A DNA stretch of 64,000 nt from Saccharina japonica (taxonomy: Eukaryota; Sar; Phaeophyceae; Laminariales; Laminariaceae): NCBI GenBank assembly GCA_008828725.1, contig MEHQ01002986.1, positions 680,477 through 744,476 of the forward strand, in the 5' to 3' direction. Under the pieces are notes generated by a model. That model saw nothing but the letters and a program-made list of their open reading frames with translations. It made no database searches and was not told where the DNA came from. This document shows, piece after piece, positions 28,156 through 38,000 of the stretch. The position numbers were made by a program, and so were the translations under genes. Within the stretch, counting starts at the first letter, position 1. Each line of letters begins with the position of its first letter.

Positions 28156-29033
28156 GCTTAGGGTTAGGGCCCATGACAAGCCCTGATTGTAACGGCCGAG
28201 CGGCAGGAAACAGTTCGATGACGCCTCTTGGCTGCGAAGCCTCGAAGCCGAGGCAGCAGAGCAGCGGGGGCATACTCAGAGAGGTCGGGACGGTCTTTTC
28301 TTTTCCTTTGTCGGCGGAACGCCTGCCCTACGGGGTAGGGCATCGTGGTTTAAATGACGACACCCTCCCCATCATGCCACCGCGGGATTTGGCGATAGCC
28401 CGAGACACTGATGAACACCCCGTGGATTAACTGATCAAGGCTTATGTACTGGCTGAAAACGAGACGCCGGGAACTTCGGAAGACTGCGTCGGCGGACATC
28501 AGTCACCGACGAACGGCGGCAGTAGACAGCAGCCGGCCGCAGGTAGTGGAGGCTGGTAGCAGTGAGGAATCGCTGGAAGGGTGGCCACCAACTCAGGGAA
28601 GGAGGTACCTCATATTCAGGTGATGCCAGCAGTGACAAGTAGCGGCAGCAGAGATGCCTCAACGCTGTTAGATCCAGCTATAATGCAGACACAAGCGGAA
28701 CTGTTAGTGATGCACGGCCGGCAATATGGCAGGTCGTCGGGGACGACGGGGTACGGCAAGGAGTTGTCCCTGATGCGTAGCCGGAGCAGAGGCTTCTGGA
28801 CGAGGAGGCAAAGCGACGAATTCAAGCTATAATTGTCCGCAGCGCCATGTACCTGTGTCAGCTAACACGCTACGATATATCGTGTGCGGTAAACCAACTG
28901 GCGAGAGCAGTTTCCGAATCATCGAAGGTTCACATGGAAACGAGCAAGCATCGTCTACTTCTGTACCTAGCTGCCGGGGAAGTGGATTTCGGCGTCAGCT
29001 ACAAGCAACGAGGGGTCAAGCTCAACGTGTACT

Positions 29034-29323
29034 TGTTATGGTACTGCTGGTAGGATGTGGAAACGTTTGGTAAATACCTGGTATCAGGTATTTGAATCGT
29101 ATTGGTAGTACTTGGAAGGCGGTATCTTAGATGGGAACCAGGGGTTCCCAGATGGCCTTTGGCCCATCTCGCCTGCCTTTCCTGTCGTTCATCACGGATA
29201 ACGGAACTAAGCTGCTCTTCTTCTATCTCTAAGCAAACAACACACGTGAGTAACAACGAGTACCCGTTCCTTAGGCTGACCTGGCTAGGGATACCCTGTC
29301 CTCTTATACCTAGCTTCCTTACA
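29034..29323 (+). repeat. 5' LTR (290 bp)
   Basis: Starts TGTTATGGTACTGCTGG and ends TAGCTTCCTTACA. Its 3' end is repeated at 32933-32947. The sequence immediately after (TTTGGCGTTGCATTCGG) is where a primer-binding site would be; I cannot match it to a tRNA. Confidence 0.6.
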
Positions 29324-29460
29324 TTTGGCGTTGCATTCGGCAGGACTAGCCTAAAACGGTGAAAGTTGTTTTTACTCGTGCTCGGTTTCTTTTTTTTAGC
29401 CGTTAGTTGTTCGCGTTTTCTGAGCGAGAGAACAGCATTGCTCCGCTCGACTCCGCCTCG

Positions 29461-32022
29461 ATGTCGTCTCAAGAATGTGGAGGATCTGCTCCCCTTCGCG
29501 GCAGCCCAGACCAGGACCCTGAACCTCAGGGCCCCTTGCTGAGCCACCGTCTACGAAGCGCCGATGAAGGTGAAGCGCCAAGTACATCAGATGAACCTGT
29601 GGACTGGAGATTGGACGACGGGGCTGCTGCAAGCTCGCCTGGACAACATGCCTCCAAGCCACGAGCTCTTGCTCCTTGCCCTCTGGGGATGCAAGTAGAG
29701 CCCTTCACTCCAACGGATCCGTCCACAAGACAGGCCTCTGAGCTGCGATCCCCTTGCCCACCGGGAAAGCAAGGAGAGTCCCTCATGCCCTCCGCCATGG
29801 CTCCTTCTTGTTCAGCGGAGGACGTTCTGCCTCTCAAGACCTCCAGAGCCTCGCAGCCTCTCGATGACGCTCGGCCTGCTTCGAGGAGCGAGCCTTCTCT
29901 CCGACAACCGGCCGGTTTGGACCATCTGCCTCGACACGATCTGCGCCAGCCCGCCTCCGCCTCTGGCTCTACGATACCTGCCGAGCAGTATTCGAGCAGA
30001 CTGCGCCACCTACTTCCAGCTCTACCTGGCTCGGGGAAAGACACGGGGCTGGCTGTTGCGGGCATCACTGGTACTCGTACGAGCCTCGAAAGCACAAACG
30101 TGGCTCCAGATTTGTTTCCCGCGCCAAGCCTCGAAGATGGTACACTGGATTTCAGTATGGACGCTGCATCTCTCGCAGTCGACGCTGATGAAATTTTTAG
30201 CACAGACACAGCCGTTCGTGAGCGAGTTCCTTTTAATAGTGATTTCAGTACTGAACGCGTACAAGGCCAAGCGGCCGTTGCTGTTTGTACAGGCACAGAG
30301 GCGGGAAACATAACCCCTCCTCCTCTGACCCCAGCTCGTATCCCCAGTGCCCGCAGTGCCCGCCGTACGGCACGGGAGGCGTCGAACGCATCTGTACAAG
30401 CTCGTACTGCTCAACTTACTGCGCCGAACTCTGCTGTACACCTTTCTGCCTCACTCCCTACTGCTACCCTTGCTGTACCGGCCGCTGCTGCACACACATC
30501 GGACGAACGTAATGCTGCAAAAACTTTTACTGCGTCGACCGCTGCTGCGCACACATCGGACGAACGTTATGCTGCAAAAACTTTTACTGCGTCGACCGCT
30601 GCTGCACACACATCGGACGAACGTTATGCTGCAATTGTTTTTACTGCGTCGACCGCTGCTGCACTCACATCGGACGAATGCTATGCTGTACAAATTTTTC
30701 CTGCACCCTCTGCTGAAAAAGGTGGTACTGCAGGCCCCGCTGCCACCCTTCCAGCTACCATACCCGGTATTTTCGCGGCTAACTCGGTGCAATTGCCCCC
30801 GACCCATGCGCCCTTCGCCGCCGCTCGTCGCACAGTCATGGCCAGCCCACCAGGGTCTACAGCAGGAGCAAGGGACTGCAGTTCTACACCTCGGTCCCGA
30901 AACTCCGGCCTTGCCTCGCAGACCGGTTCTCCTGCACGATCTTTGGATTTCGCCTCGACCCCGGTGGCAGAGAACGGGCTCGAAGCACTCGACACCGAGG
31001 ACGAAGACGCCGACTCCAGGCGACGCAGGCACCGGAACGAACGTTCACCGTCGTCACTGCCCCGCGAGGAACGGCAAGCCCGGGGAGCCCGTCACGGGGA
31101 GAATGAGCCTCGTTCACCCCGGTCGCTCTCCCTCGAAGAGGCGAGGGAGCAGGCAGCGCAGTGGCAAGCCCACGTACGGGCCCAGGCGACGCGGACCCCT
31201 CCAAGCGGGATCCACTCAATTTCCGCAGCCCCTCAGCTCCAAGAGATGTGGGCCGGCCTCCCGGACGAGACCAGAGCGCTGATGACCGCCAACTGGGGGG
31301 CGCTCACGGAGGGGCTATCTGTGTCCGCCAATGCTCGCCAGGAAGAGGACATCGCGGCGGCGATGGAGGCCCTGGCAACGACCGAAGCTACGGACCTCGC
31401 TACGGATGAAGCGCTAACGGAGGCCACCCTCGCCAGCCAGGCTTCGAAGCGGGCCGTCCAGGCCGCCCGAGATGCTTTGGGGGCGATCCAAGCTCAAAGC
31501 CTGCCAGGACACCTCCAAGGGGCAAACGCCACCACCGCAGCTCCGGCTACGAGCAGGCCCGGCGTCCAGGCCTCTACAGCTCGTGCTACGAGCCGGTCCG
31601 CCGTCTCGGTCACGACAGCTCCGACCACGAGCTTGCCCGCCGCCAAGGTCACGACATCTCCGCCCGCCGTCACGATCACTACGGCTTTAAGCCGCCCCAT
31701 CGCTCCAGCCGCTTCAGAGCCAGCGCCCGGCCTCACCGCCGCCTCGGTCATGACAGCTCGCCCGACGACGACCTCGGGCTTCACAACACCCTCCCCAGAC
31801 GAGGTGCAAGCCCACCAACCCTTCCGGAGGACTGGGGACACGGACTTCCTCGCTTGCAGCATTGCGGGGGTGGCCGAAAAGGTCAACAAGTACTTGCCAG
31901 AGGAGTGCCGGTGGCCTGTGGTCCACAGCGCCCGCACCCTCATGCAAGACCTTCCAGACACCATGACCACAGTGGAGATGGCGTGGACCCACATGGCCGC
32001 CAACTCATGGTCTGGGCAGTAA
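29461..32022 (+). CDS. long Gag-like ORF 1 of the retroelement (853 aa)
   Basis: The first ATG is at 29461, and the frame is open upstream to 29407. The N-terminal two thirds is low-complexity Ser/Pro/Ala-rich and contains about four copies of a 19-residue tandem repeat (AAAHTSDERYAAKTFTAST, nucleotides about 30485-30700). An Asp/Glu and Arg/Ser-rich segment follows (SRRRRHRNERSPSS), then a coiled-coil-like Ala-rich part. The conserved-looking end is GDTDFLACSIAGVAEKVNKY and CRWPVVHSARTLMQDLP...MAWTHMAANSWSGQ. By position after a 5' LTR this should be Gag, but I recognise no capsid or zinc-knuckle motif. Large reverse-frame and +1-frame ORFs here are shadows. Confidence 0.6.
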   Translation: MSSQECGGSAPLRGSPDQDPEPQGPLLSHRLRSADEGEAPSTSDEPVDWRLDDGAAASSPGQHASKPRALAPCPLGMQVEPFTPTDPSTRQASELRSPCPPGKQGESLMPSAMAPSCSAEDVLPLKTSRASQPLDDARPASRSEPSLRQPAGLDHLPRHDLRQPASASGSTIPAEQYSSRLRHLLPALPGSGKDTGLAVAGITGTRTSLESTNVAPDLFPAPSLEDGTLDFSMDAASLAVDADEIFSTDTAVRERVPFNSDFSTERVQGQAAVAVCTGTEAGNITPPPLTPARIPSARSARRTAREASNASVQARTAQLTAPNSAVHLSASLPTATLAVPAAAAHTSDERNAAKTFTASTAAAHTSDERYAAKTFTASTAAAHTSDERYAAIVFTASTAAALTSDECYAVQIFPAPSAEKGGTAGPAATLPATIPGIFAANSVQLPPTHAPFAAARRTVMASPPGSTAGARDCSSTPRSRNSGLASQTGSPARSLDFASTPVAENGLEALDTEDEDADSRRRRHRNERSPSSLPREERQARGARHGENEPRSPRSLSLEEAREQAAQWQAHVRAQATRTPPSGIHSISAAPQLQEMWAGLPDETRALMTANWGALTEGLSVSANARQEEDIAAAMEALATTEATDLATDEALTEATLASQASKRAVQAARDALGAIQAQSLPGHLQGANATTAAPATSRPGVQASTARATSRSAVSVTTAPTTSLPAAKVTTSPPAVTITTALSRPIAPAASEPAPGLTAASVMTARPTTTSGFTTPSPDEVQAHQPFRRTGDTDFLACSIAGVAEKVNKYLPEECRWPVVHSARTLMQDLPDTMTTVEMAWTHMAANSWSGQ

Positions 32023-32037
32023 CTGACAGCACAGGTG

Positions 32038-32937
32038 ATGAAACTGGTAACCAGCCTGCGCCAGGCGCACGACACCTGCAGGCTCCAAGGGCTGGGAAGA
32101 GTCCATTGGCTCGACCCGGCAGACTTTGCTCGCCACACAATCAAAGTGCAACAACGAAACGCCAACGCCACTTCGAGTCGTGGCCAAGGGCCTCAACGCC
32201 ATGGAGGAAACGCCTCGGGTTCTGGCAGCTCCCGCCGCGACGCACCACGCGGAAACGCGAGAAACGGCAGGGGTCGTCACTCGTCGAGTGACGAGAAGCG
32301 AACAAGCCACCGATCGCGGGGAGCCCACGGAGAAAGCAGCTCCAGCAGCTCGACTACTTCCACGGACACTAGGAGGCGATCCGCCGTCCCGGAGGTCACC
32401 GTCGTCAAAGGAAAGAGGCAAGTGACCCCTTCTTTGGTAGATGTTTCCGCCTCGGCCGAACTCTTAGGACGCCTGTCCGTCTCCGACACCCGCGCCATGC
32501 CGGTATCGTCGAACATAGCCCACGCTCAATCAGCTGCGATTGAAGCCGCCGCCGCACCCGCCGCGACCAAGCATACTGCAGACGTCAAACGCGCGTACAA
32601 GCACCTAGGTCTCAAGGACATAGCTCGCATATCAATCCTTCATTTCCCCTCCTCGATCAACCCGTCGGAAGCCGCACAGCAGCTCACTCGTTCGGCTAAG
32701 CTCTCCACGTCTGATATTCTCGTAAAGTGCGACGAATCCAACCACGAAGGCATCAAAGCGGCCGTGTGGGTCCCCGGCTGGGAGTACCCCCTCCAAAAGA
32801 GCTTTGAACGGGCGATAACGCCTGACAAACCCACGACCGCCTCCCTCACTGCTGTAATGGATAATTTTTTCGCCAGGTGTCGGGAGCCCTCGCCAGCGGA
32901 GCCACGGGGCCGGCGGCGTTCGCGCTCCTCCTCCTAG
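32038..32937 (+). CDS. Gag-like ORF 2, continuation after an in-frame TAA
   Basis: It is in the same frame as ORF 1, separated only by TAA (32020-32022) and four codons, so ORF 1 and 2 probably were one ~1170-codon protein. It encodes LRQAHDTCRLQGLGRVHWLD, an Arg/Ser-rich basic stretch (RSRGAHGESSSSSSTTSTD), then a folded-looking C-terminal part (KHLGLKDIARISILHFPSSI; VWVPGWEYPLQKSFERAI). The final TAG lies inside the 15-bp LTR remnant, so the natural C-terminus is cut off. Confidence 0.55.
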   Translation: MKLVTSLRQAHDTCRLQGLGRVHWLDPADFARHTIKVQQRNANATSSRGQGPQRHGGNASGSGSSRRDAPRGNARNGRGRHSSSDEKRTSHRSRGAHGESSSSSSTTSTDTRRRSAVPEVTVVKGKRQVTPSLVDVSASAELLGRLSVSDTRAMPVSSNIAHAQSAAIEAAAAPAATKHTADVKRAYKHLGLKDIARISILHFPSSINPSEAAQQLTRSAKLSTSDILVKCDESNHEGIKAAVWVPGWEYPLQKSFERAITPDKPTTASLTAVMDNFFARCREPSPAEPRGRRRSRSSS

Positions 32938-33377
32938 CTTCCTTACATACTCGGACGCCAAGTGGCGTAACAATCCGGGCAACATAATTGGTATTTTCGT
33001 CGTAATGCCATGATGGTGTGTAACAGCCCCGTGAGTTTCAAGGTGGGCATGCAAGAGTTGACGGTCCAGTCCACTCTGGAGGCAGAGCTCGTGGCGGGAG
33101 CATTGGCAAAGAGGGAAGCAGTGTTTTTGGCAGAACATGATGATTGAACGGGGCTTCATGGAGGACTTCAAGCGTGTGCCACTCCATATCATATCGACAA
33201 CTCTTCGGCGCTACGTACATGTAGCTGGAACATCAGGCCTACAATATCTCTCGTGGTGAACACGCGGCTGTGATGTATTTTTACACATGCGAGATCGTCA
33301 AGAATTTCTGATCTACCTCATTATTTGACTTCGGGGTATACTTCCATGAATGTTTACACGGACGTAAACAAGGTTTC

Positions 33378-34000
33378 ATGGAGGTACATTTCTCTTCCAC
33401 CAGGGGTGGTGGTGTAAACCGTCCCTCAAGAGGCTATATATACATATCAAGGACGACAACACGCGTTGCAAACGTTTCCGAAAGCGGCGTCCAAAACAAG
33501 AAAGCGCCGGTTTCTAGGCTCTTGGCCCCCTTTTTCCTTTTTTGCGTCTTCTTGTTAGTGCTTCCCCGGCCTGCTATCGGCGTTGCTGCTGCTCTGCCCG
33601 TGTCAGGCAAGAGCGGAAACGCTACCACCACCACCACGACTACCGGTGCTGCTGCTGCTGCTATTGGTTCAAGGACTGGCGTGGACACCGGCTCCGATGC
33701 ACGCCATGGGAGTTCCACTCCAAACTCTGGAGGGAGGAGCAATTATCCGCATCTCGACATGGAGACTGGTGATGATGACGTTGACGTCACCGGCGGTCCC
33801 GATGCATACCTAGGGTCTGGCGTTGACACCAGATATCATGGGGGCGGTGGACTTCCAACGCCTGGGGGGGGGGGGGGGGGCAGAGGCAGGCATCCGCACA
33901 TCCTGACGGTGTTGACGATGTACAGCGAGAGGTCCCGGTTCATCAAGGCCTGTACGAGGAGCGGATGTGGGATCGAGACGACGGGTTTCACCCACCACGG
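33378..34000 (+). CDS. possible first exon of second glycosyltransferase copy (type II signal anchor)
   Basis: An ATG-initiated open frame encodes a short basic N-terminus, one membrane segment at about residues 46-67 (LLAPFFLFCVFLLVLPRP), then a Thr/Gly/Ser-rich stem with an NAT N-glycosylation sequon, a run of glycines, and HPHILTVLTMYSERSRFIKA. It closes at GG|GTAGGC (phase 2). This is the architecture of a Golgi type II glycosyltransferase: cytosolic tail, anchor, stem, first beta strand of the catalytic domain. I link it to the GT31-like exons at 40331 and 41783 because they lie downstream on the same strand and nothing else explains it. Phase 2 does not match the phase-0 exons, so at least one exon in between is missing or unseen. 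Confidence 0.45.
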
Positions 34001-34779
34001 GTAGGCACACGTAATATATATATCGTATTATGGTGTACTCGCGGGGAAAACAAGTCACTCACACCTCCACACTCACACTCCTGTACTCAGCAGGAGCCCG
34101 GGGCCAGCATCGCTGTAACACCCGGCTTGATAGATGGACCCAGATCATTAACAAAGAGAAAAGCAGAGTGTCATTATTATGCATCGTAGTCGGCGATGTT
34201 CCCATAGCGGTTACATATTGCGGTTCACGCAAGAACATTCATGCCTACGTATCAGTACTAAACCCGTGGATATGCCTGGTGGAGGAAGACCCCCAGACGC
34301 CACAGCTCGCCGCTGAGCACTTTTGTTGTTTTAATAATTGTTTTATCAGCGCCCGAAGGAAAAATGAACCAACATCCGTATCATATATACAGGTACTACG
34401 TAGTAGGAGGTACACTCGTTTGAAAATCAAAATGCTACGTATGATACGTACAATGTTTCTGGTCGTAACACAGAGTTTACAGGACGGGAATTACGGTAAC
34501 AATTAACCATGTGAGGCAAGTCTGTGGTGTATCTCGGCTTATTAATAATAGCAGCCTATGGTTGGGGCATCCCGCTGCCTCCCTGCTCTTTCTTCTCTTC
34601 TCTCGTATGTCAACATGCCGATATGCCCAACATGCCAACCCATTTCAGTATGTTGCCTGCCGGGGGCGCACGACACTTTGTTTTTGTTTCTTTATTTGTT
34701 TTTTGTCTGTTTTTTTTTCTTCTTCTTCCTTTTCCCCTTTTTTTATTTTTGCTTTTGCTTTTCTTTTGGTTTTCTCGCT

Positions 34780-35010
34780 GTCACGCATCTGGATTGCTAT
34801 TCATAGCAGGGTAGGGCGTGCCTCTCGTAGCGTGGCATCGTCTACTCTACCTATGATTGTATTGCAGCGTAGTATATCTGTGTCGTGGTTTTGTGACCAC
34901 ATAATAACAACTGGTATATATCTCTCTAGGATGAAGAAGAAGCGGCACGGACATTGGGTCTGTGTGTTCTTCACTGTAAACCGTCCTTTCTACCCGTCGA
35001 CATCCAGCAC
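34780..35010 (+). repeat. RX copy leading into the foldback region
   Basis: CGCATCTGGATTGCT...GCAGGGTAGGGCG... through CTCTCTAGGATGAAGAAG to CATTGGGTCTGTGTGTTCTTC, where it turns into the inverse end GTCGACATCCAGCAC. A T-rich stretch precedes it (34680-34780). Confidence 0.55.
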
Positions 35011-35033
35011 AACTAAAGTGGGCAAGTGGTACA

Positions 35034-35245
35034 AGGGGGTCATCGAAGCGGCTGAACAGTTCATGGTCCGGTGGCACAAGGTCGGGGCGGACCTGAGTAG
35101 ACAGCGCCACGCATCCGTCGCGGGGGGAGCACAAGGGAATGGGAAGGGCGGGGGCAACAGTCGTACGGAAACCGCGGTTGATGAGAGCAGGAGGGAGACA
35201 GCCGACAGGATAGCAAGGCACCAGGCCGACTACAGTAGTAAGTAG
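35034..35245 (+). pseudogene. coding-like segment within the foldback arms (function unknown)
   Basis: The frame reads YKGVIEAAEQFMVRWHKVGA, then RQRHASVAGGAQGNG and ESRRETADRIARHQADY, ending in TAG. The same sequence, more decayed, recurs at 35650-35815 (+), 36840-37010 (-), 38140-38330 (-) and 1800-1990 (-). Shared over five copies, it may be part of an ancestral protein of the RX-associated element. I do not recognise the family. Confidence 0.35.
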
Positions 35246-35396
35246 AACTCGTCTATTAATAGACTACCCGTGCCGCGCACCTCTGTAGCTGCTTCGAACG
35301 CGGCCATGTTGTGTTTTTTGTTTCGTTTCGTCTTTTTAGTTTCATTGTTACTCTCGTTCTTATCACTGTGATGAGGAAGAAGTACTACCTACCTGG

Positions 35397-35398
<2 letters not shown>

Positions 35399-35430
<32 letters not shown>
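35399..35430. repeat. poly-T tract
   Basis: About 32 consecutive T within the left foldback arm. Length is likely unreliable. Confidence 0.8.
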
Positions 35431-35431
<1 letters not shown>

Positions 35432-37329
35432 TTTTTTTGCTTGGTGTACTGCCTGTTGTAGCTTCTCAAGGGGGGCACGACAGCGATGCTGCAGCCCCTC
35501 GCATCATTATTTTGTCTTCATTTACTTTTGTTTTACTCTCCGCCCCTCGTATTTTTCCTAGGACTTTCTTTGGTGCTTAGCTACGTACGTATCATTTTGT
35601 TTTTGTTATTCCCCGTTCTCTTTCCTGGACTCTCGTGTGTCGCACGAGAACGAAACGGAACTGAGTAGGAAGTGCCACGTATCCGTTGTATGGGTGGCGC
35701 CCAAGGGAATGGAGACGGAGGGTGGGGGGGTTCGTAGGGAAACCGCGGCGGACGAAAGCAGGAAAGAGACGGCAAACAGAGTAGGTACCAGACCGACTAG
35801 GTAGCTGGTAGAACCTGCCTGTACTACGGGCACAAACCTGCCTCGGCTGGCTGGAAGGTGCTTTTGGTGTGCTCCGGCTGCCTGTCCTTTCCTGTCGTTC
35901 TTAGTCTTGCTCTGTTGGCGCTGTTTTTTTCGGTCCATTTCATTTCGTTTCATTTCATTTGGTTTCTTTTTTATTGGATGTCGCATCTCCTCTGGGAGAA
36001 GCACGACACTTTCTTTCTTTTATTTTGTCATGCTTTTGTTTGGTTGCTTGATTGTTGATTTGCTTCAGTATTTTACTTTTTATTATTTTTCTTTATCGCT
36101 TTTTTCTTTCTCTTTTTCTCTTCTTTTTTCTCTTGCATGCACCTGGATTGCTAGCAGGGTAGGTCTTGCCTGTCGTATATGGCATTGCATTGTCTGCTCT
36201 GCTTACTGCACTGAGCGTAGTATCTCTGTGTCGTAGTTTTGTGACCACAGAACTGGTACCTTTTTAGGATGAAGAATCGGCACGGACACTGGGTGTGCTG
36301 GATGTCGACGGGTAGAAAGGAAGGTTTAATGTGAAGAACACACACACACCCAGTGTCTGTACCGATTCTTCATCCCCGAGAGATACGTACCAGTTATGTG
36401 GCCACAAAACTACGACACCGTAGAGATACTACGCTGCACTGCAGTAAGCAGAGCAGATAATGCAATGCCAAGTGCCATATGCGACAGGCACGACCGACCC
36501 TTCTAGCAATCCAGCTGCGTGAAAGAGAAAAAAAAAAAAAAAAGCGAAAAGGAAAAATAAAGAATAACCATAAATGTAATAAAACAGATCAACAAACAAC
36601 CAACCAAACAAAAACGACAACAAATGACAAAGAAATAAAGTGTCGTGCTTCTCCCGGAGCAGATGTGACACATAATATAAACTGAAATGAAATGAAACGA
36701 AATGAAATGAAAACAACGTGAACAGAGCAAGACTAAGAACGAAAGAAAAGGATAGATGGGCAACTGAACCACACCAAAAAAAGCACCTTCCAGGCAGTCG
36801 AGGCAGCTTTGTACCCGTAGTAAAGACAGATTCTACGTACCAGCTATTAATAGTAGGTCTGCTACCTTGCTACCCTGTCTGCCGCCTACTTTCTGCTTTT
36901 GTCAGCCGCGGTTTCGCTACATAACCCCCGCGTCTTCATTGCCTTGGGCGCTACCCATACAACGGATGCGTGGCGCTTCCTACTCAATTCCGTTTCGTCT
37001 TCGTGCAACAAAAGAAAGACAAGGAAAAAGAGGAGGAAACAACAACAAATAAAAATGAATACGTACGTACGTAGCTAAACGATCGAAGAAAAACTAAGAA
37101 AATGCGGAAGAAAGAAAAACAAAGGCAAAAGCGACCACGGCAAAATATATTAAAATGAAAAACAATAATGAGAGGGGTTGAGGCATCGCTGTCGTCGTGC
37201 CCCCTTGGAGGAGCTGCGACAGGCTATACACCAAAAGGCATACGTACAAAAAACGAAAAAAAGACCACCAGAAATATACATACGTCGTAGCCAGGAAAAG
37301 TACCGCGCTCGCCATCCACCAAGCCAGGT

Positions 37330-38000
37330 AGTACCGTATACAGTATTACAGCAGTGTATACCACACCCCCGGTGATAAAATTTTGGGTTTTGGATTTTTA
37401 TCACCCGGGGTGGTATACCGTGGGGGTGTGGTATACACCGTACCCCTGGTGATAAAATGGGTGGGCGTTTGGGATTTTCGATTATTCACCACCCCGGGTG
37501 GTATACCGTAGGGGTGTGATATCATGGGGGTGTGATAATAGTGGTTTCAAATGAGTCGTACTGCCATATTCTAGGCAGACGGCGAACAAATGACGCGATC
37601 GAGCCTGGAACCGCAGCAGCAGTTGTCTGAGCCGCAGACATGTTTTGCCCGTTGTGATGGACCACGCTTGCACTACGGTTCTGTTTGACCTCCACCTCCA
37701 TGCTGCTGGTCTCCATACGGTAAGCTGTGGTACTCTCGCACACCTGGTGTGCTGCTGCTGCTGCTGCTGTGCTGTTCCGGTACCGGCACTCGTTTAGTTG
37801 ATCGGCACGCTTTCACCAGCGGTGATAACTCGGGGGTGTCATAATGATAATGAGGCATTACCTCAGGGGGTGTGGTATACACCGTACCCCGCGTGATAAC
37901 TCGGGTGGTCGTTTAGGATTTTAGAATAATGGCCACCCGGGTGATATACCGTGGGGGGGTGGTATACAAAATGGGGTGTGGTATACACTGTCATATGAGT
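37330..38000. repeat. palindromic minisatellite (GGTGTGGTATACACCGTACC)
   Basis: Blocks of GGGGGTGTGGTATAC, its inverse GTATACCACACCCCC, and GGTGATAAAA/TTTTATCACC recur in both orientations at 37350-37540 and 37840-37990. A CTG microsatellite is at 37748-37770 between them. Confidence 0.65.

Larger units (their letters stand above)
29034..32947 (+). mobile_element. LTR-type retroelement inserted into the copia pseudogene
   Basis: It is flanked by TACT at 29030-29033 and 32948-32951. Deleting it together with one TACT restores the host reading frame. It starts TGTTATGG and ends CTTACA (TG...CA). The first 290 bp (29034-29323) end in CCTAGCTTCCTTACA, and the same 15 bp end the element (32933-32947), so the left LTR is complete and only the last 15 bp of the right LTR remain. 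The interior has a long Gag-like frame. No protease, integrase or reverse transcriptase is seen, presumably deleted. Confidence 0.75.
28781..33330 (+). pseudogene. Ty1/copia-type RT/RNase H pseudogene, split by a 3.9-kb insertion
   Basis: The 5' part (28781-29032) encodes LLDEEAKRRIQAIIVRSAMY, LCQLTRYDISCAVNQLARAV and GVSYKQRGVKLNVY, the end of a copia reverse transcriptase (compare 'YL...TRPDI..AV..L.R') running into RNase H. The 3' part resumes at 32948 with YSDAKWRNNPGN, then in other frames VSFKVGMQELTVQSTLEAEL (the RNase H 'ALST.EAEY' motif) and a degenerate IDNSSA block to about 33330. A TAG precedes the first part, and frameshifts occur near 32990, 33140 and 33195, so it is dead. Removing the insertion restores ...LNVYSDAKW exactly. 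28160-28780 may hold older, unreadable parts of the same element. Confidence 0.8.

Noticed and set aside
30347..31282. 311-aa + strand ORF and several minus-strand ORFs (up to 261 aa) at 29526-32171
   Set aside because: Overlapping shadows of the long Gag-like frame in GC-rich DNA. Their repeats (RRPLLHTHRTNVMLQKLLL) are just the 57-bp DNA repeat read in another frame.
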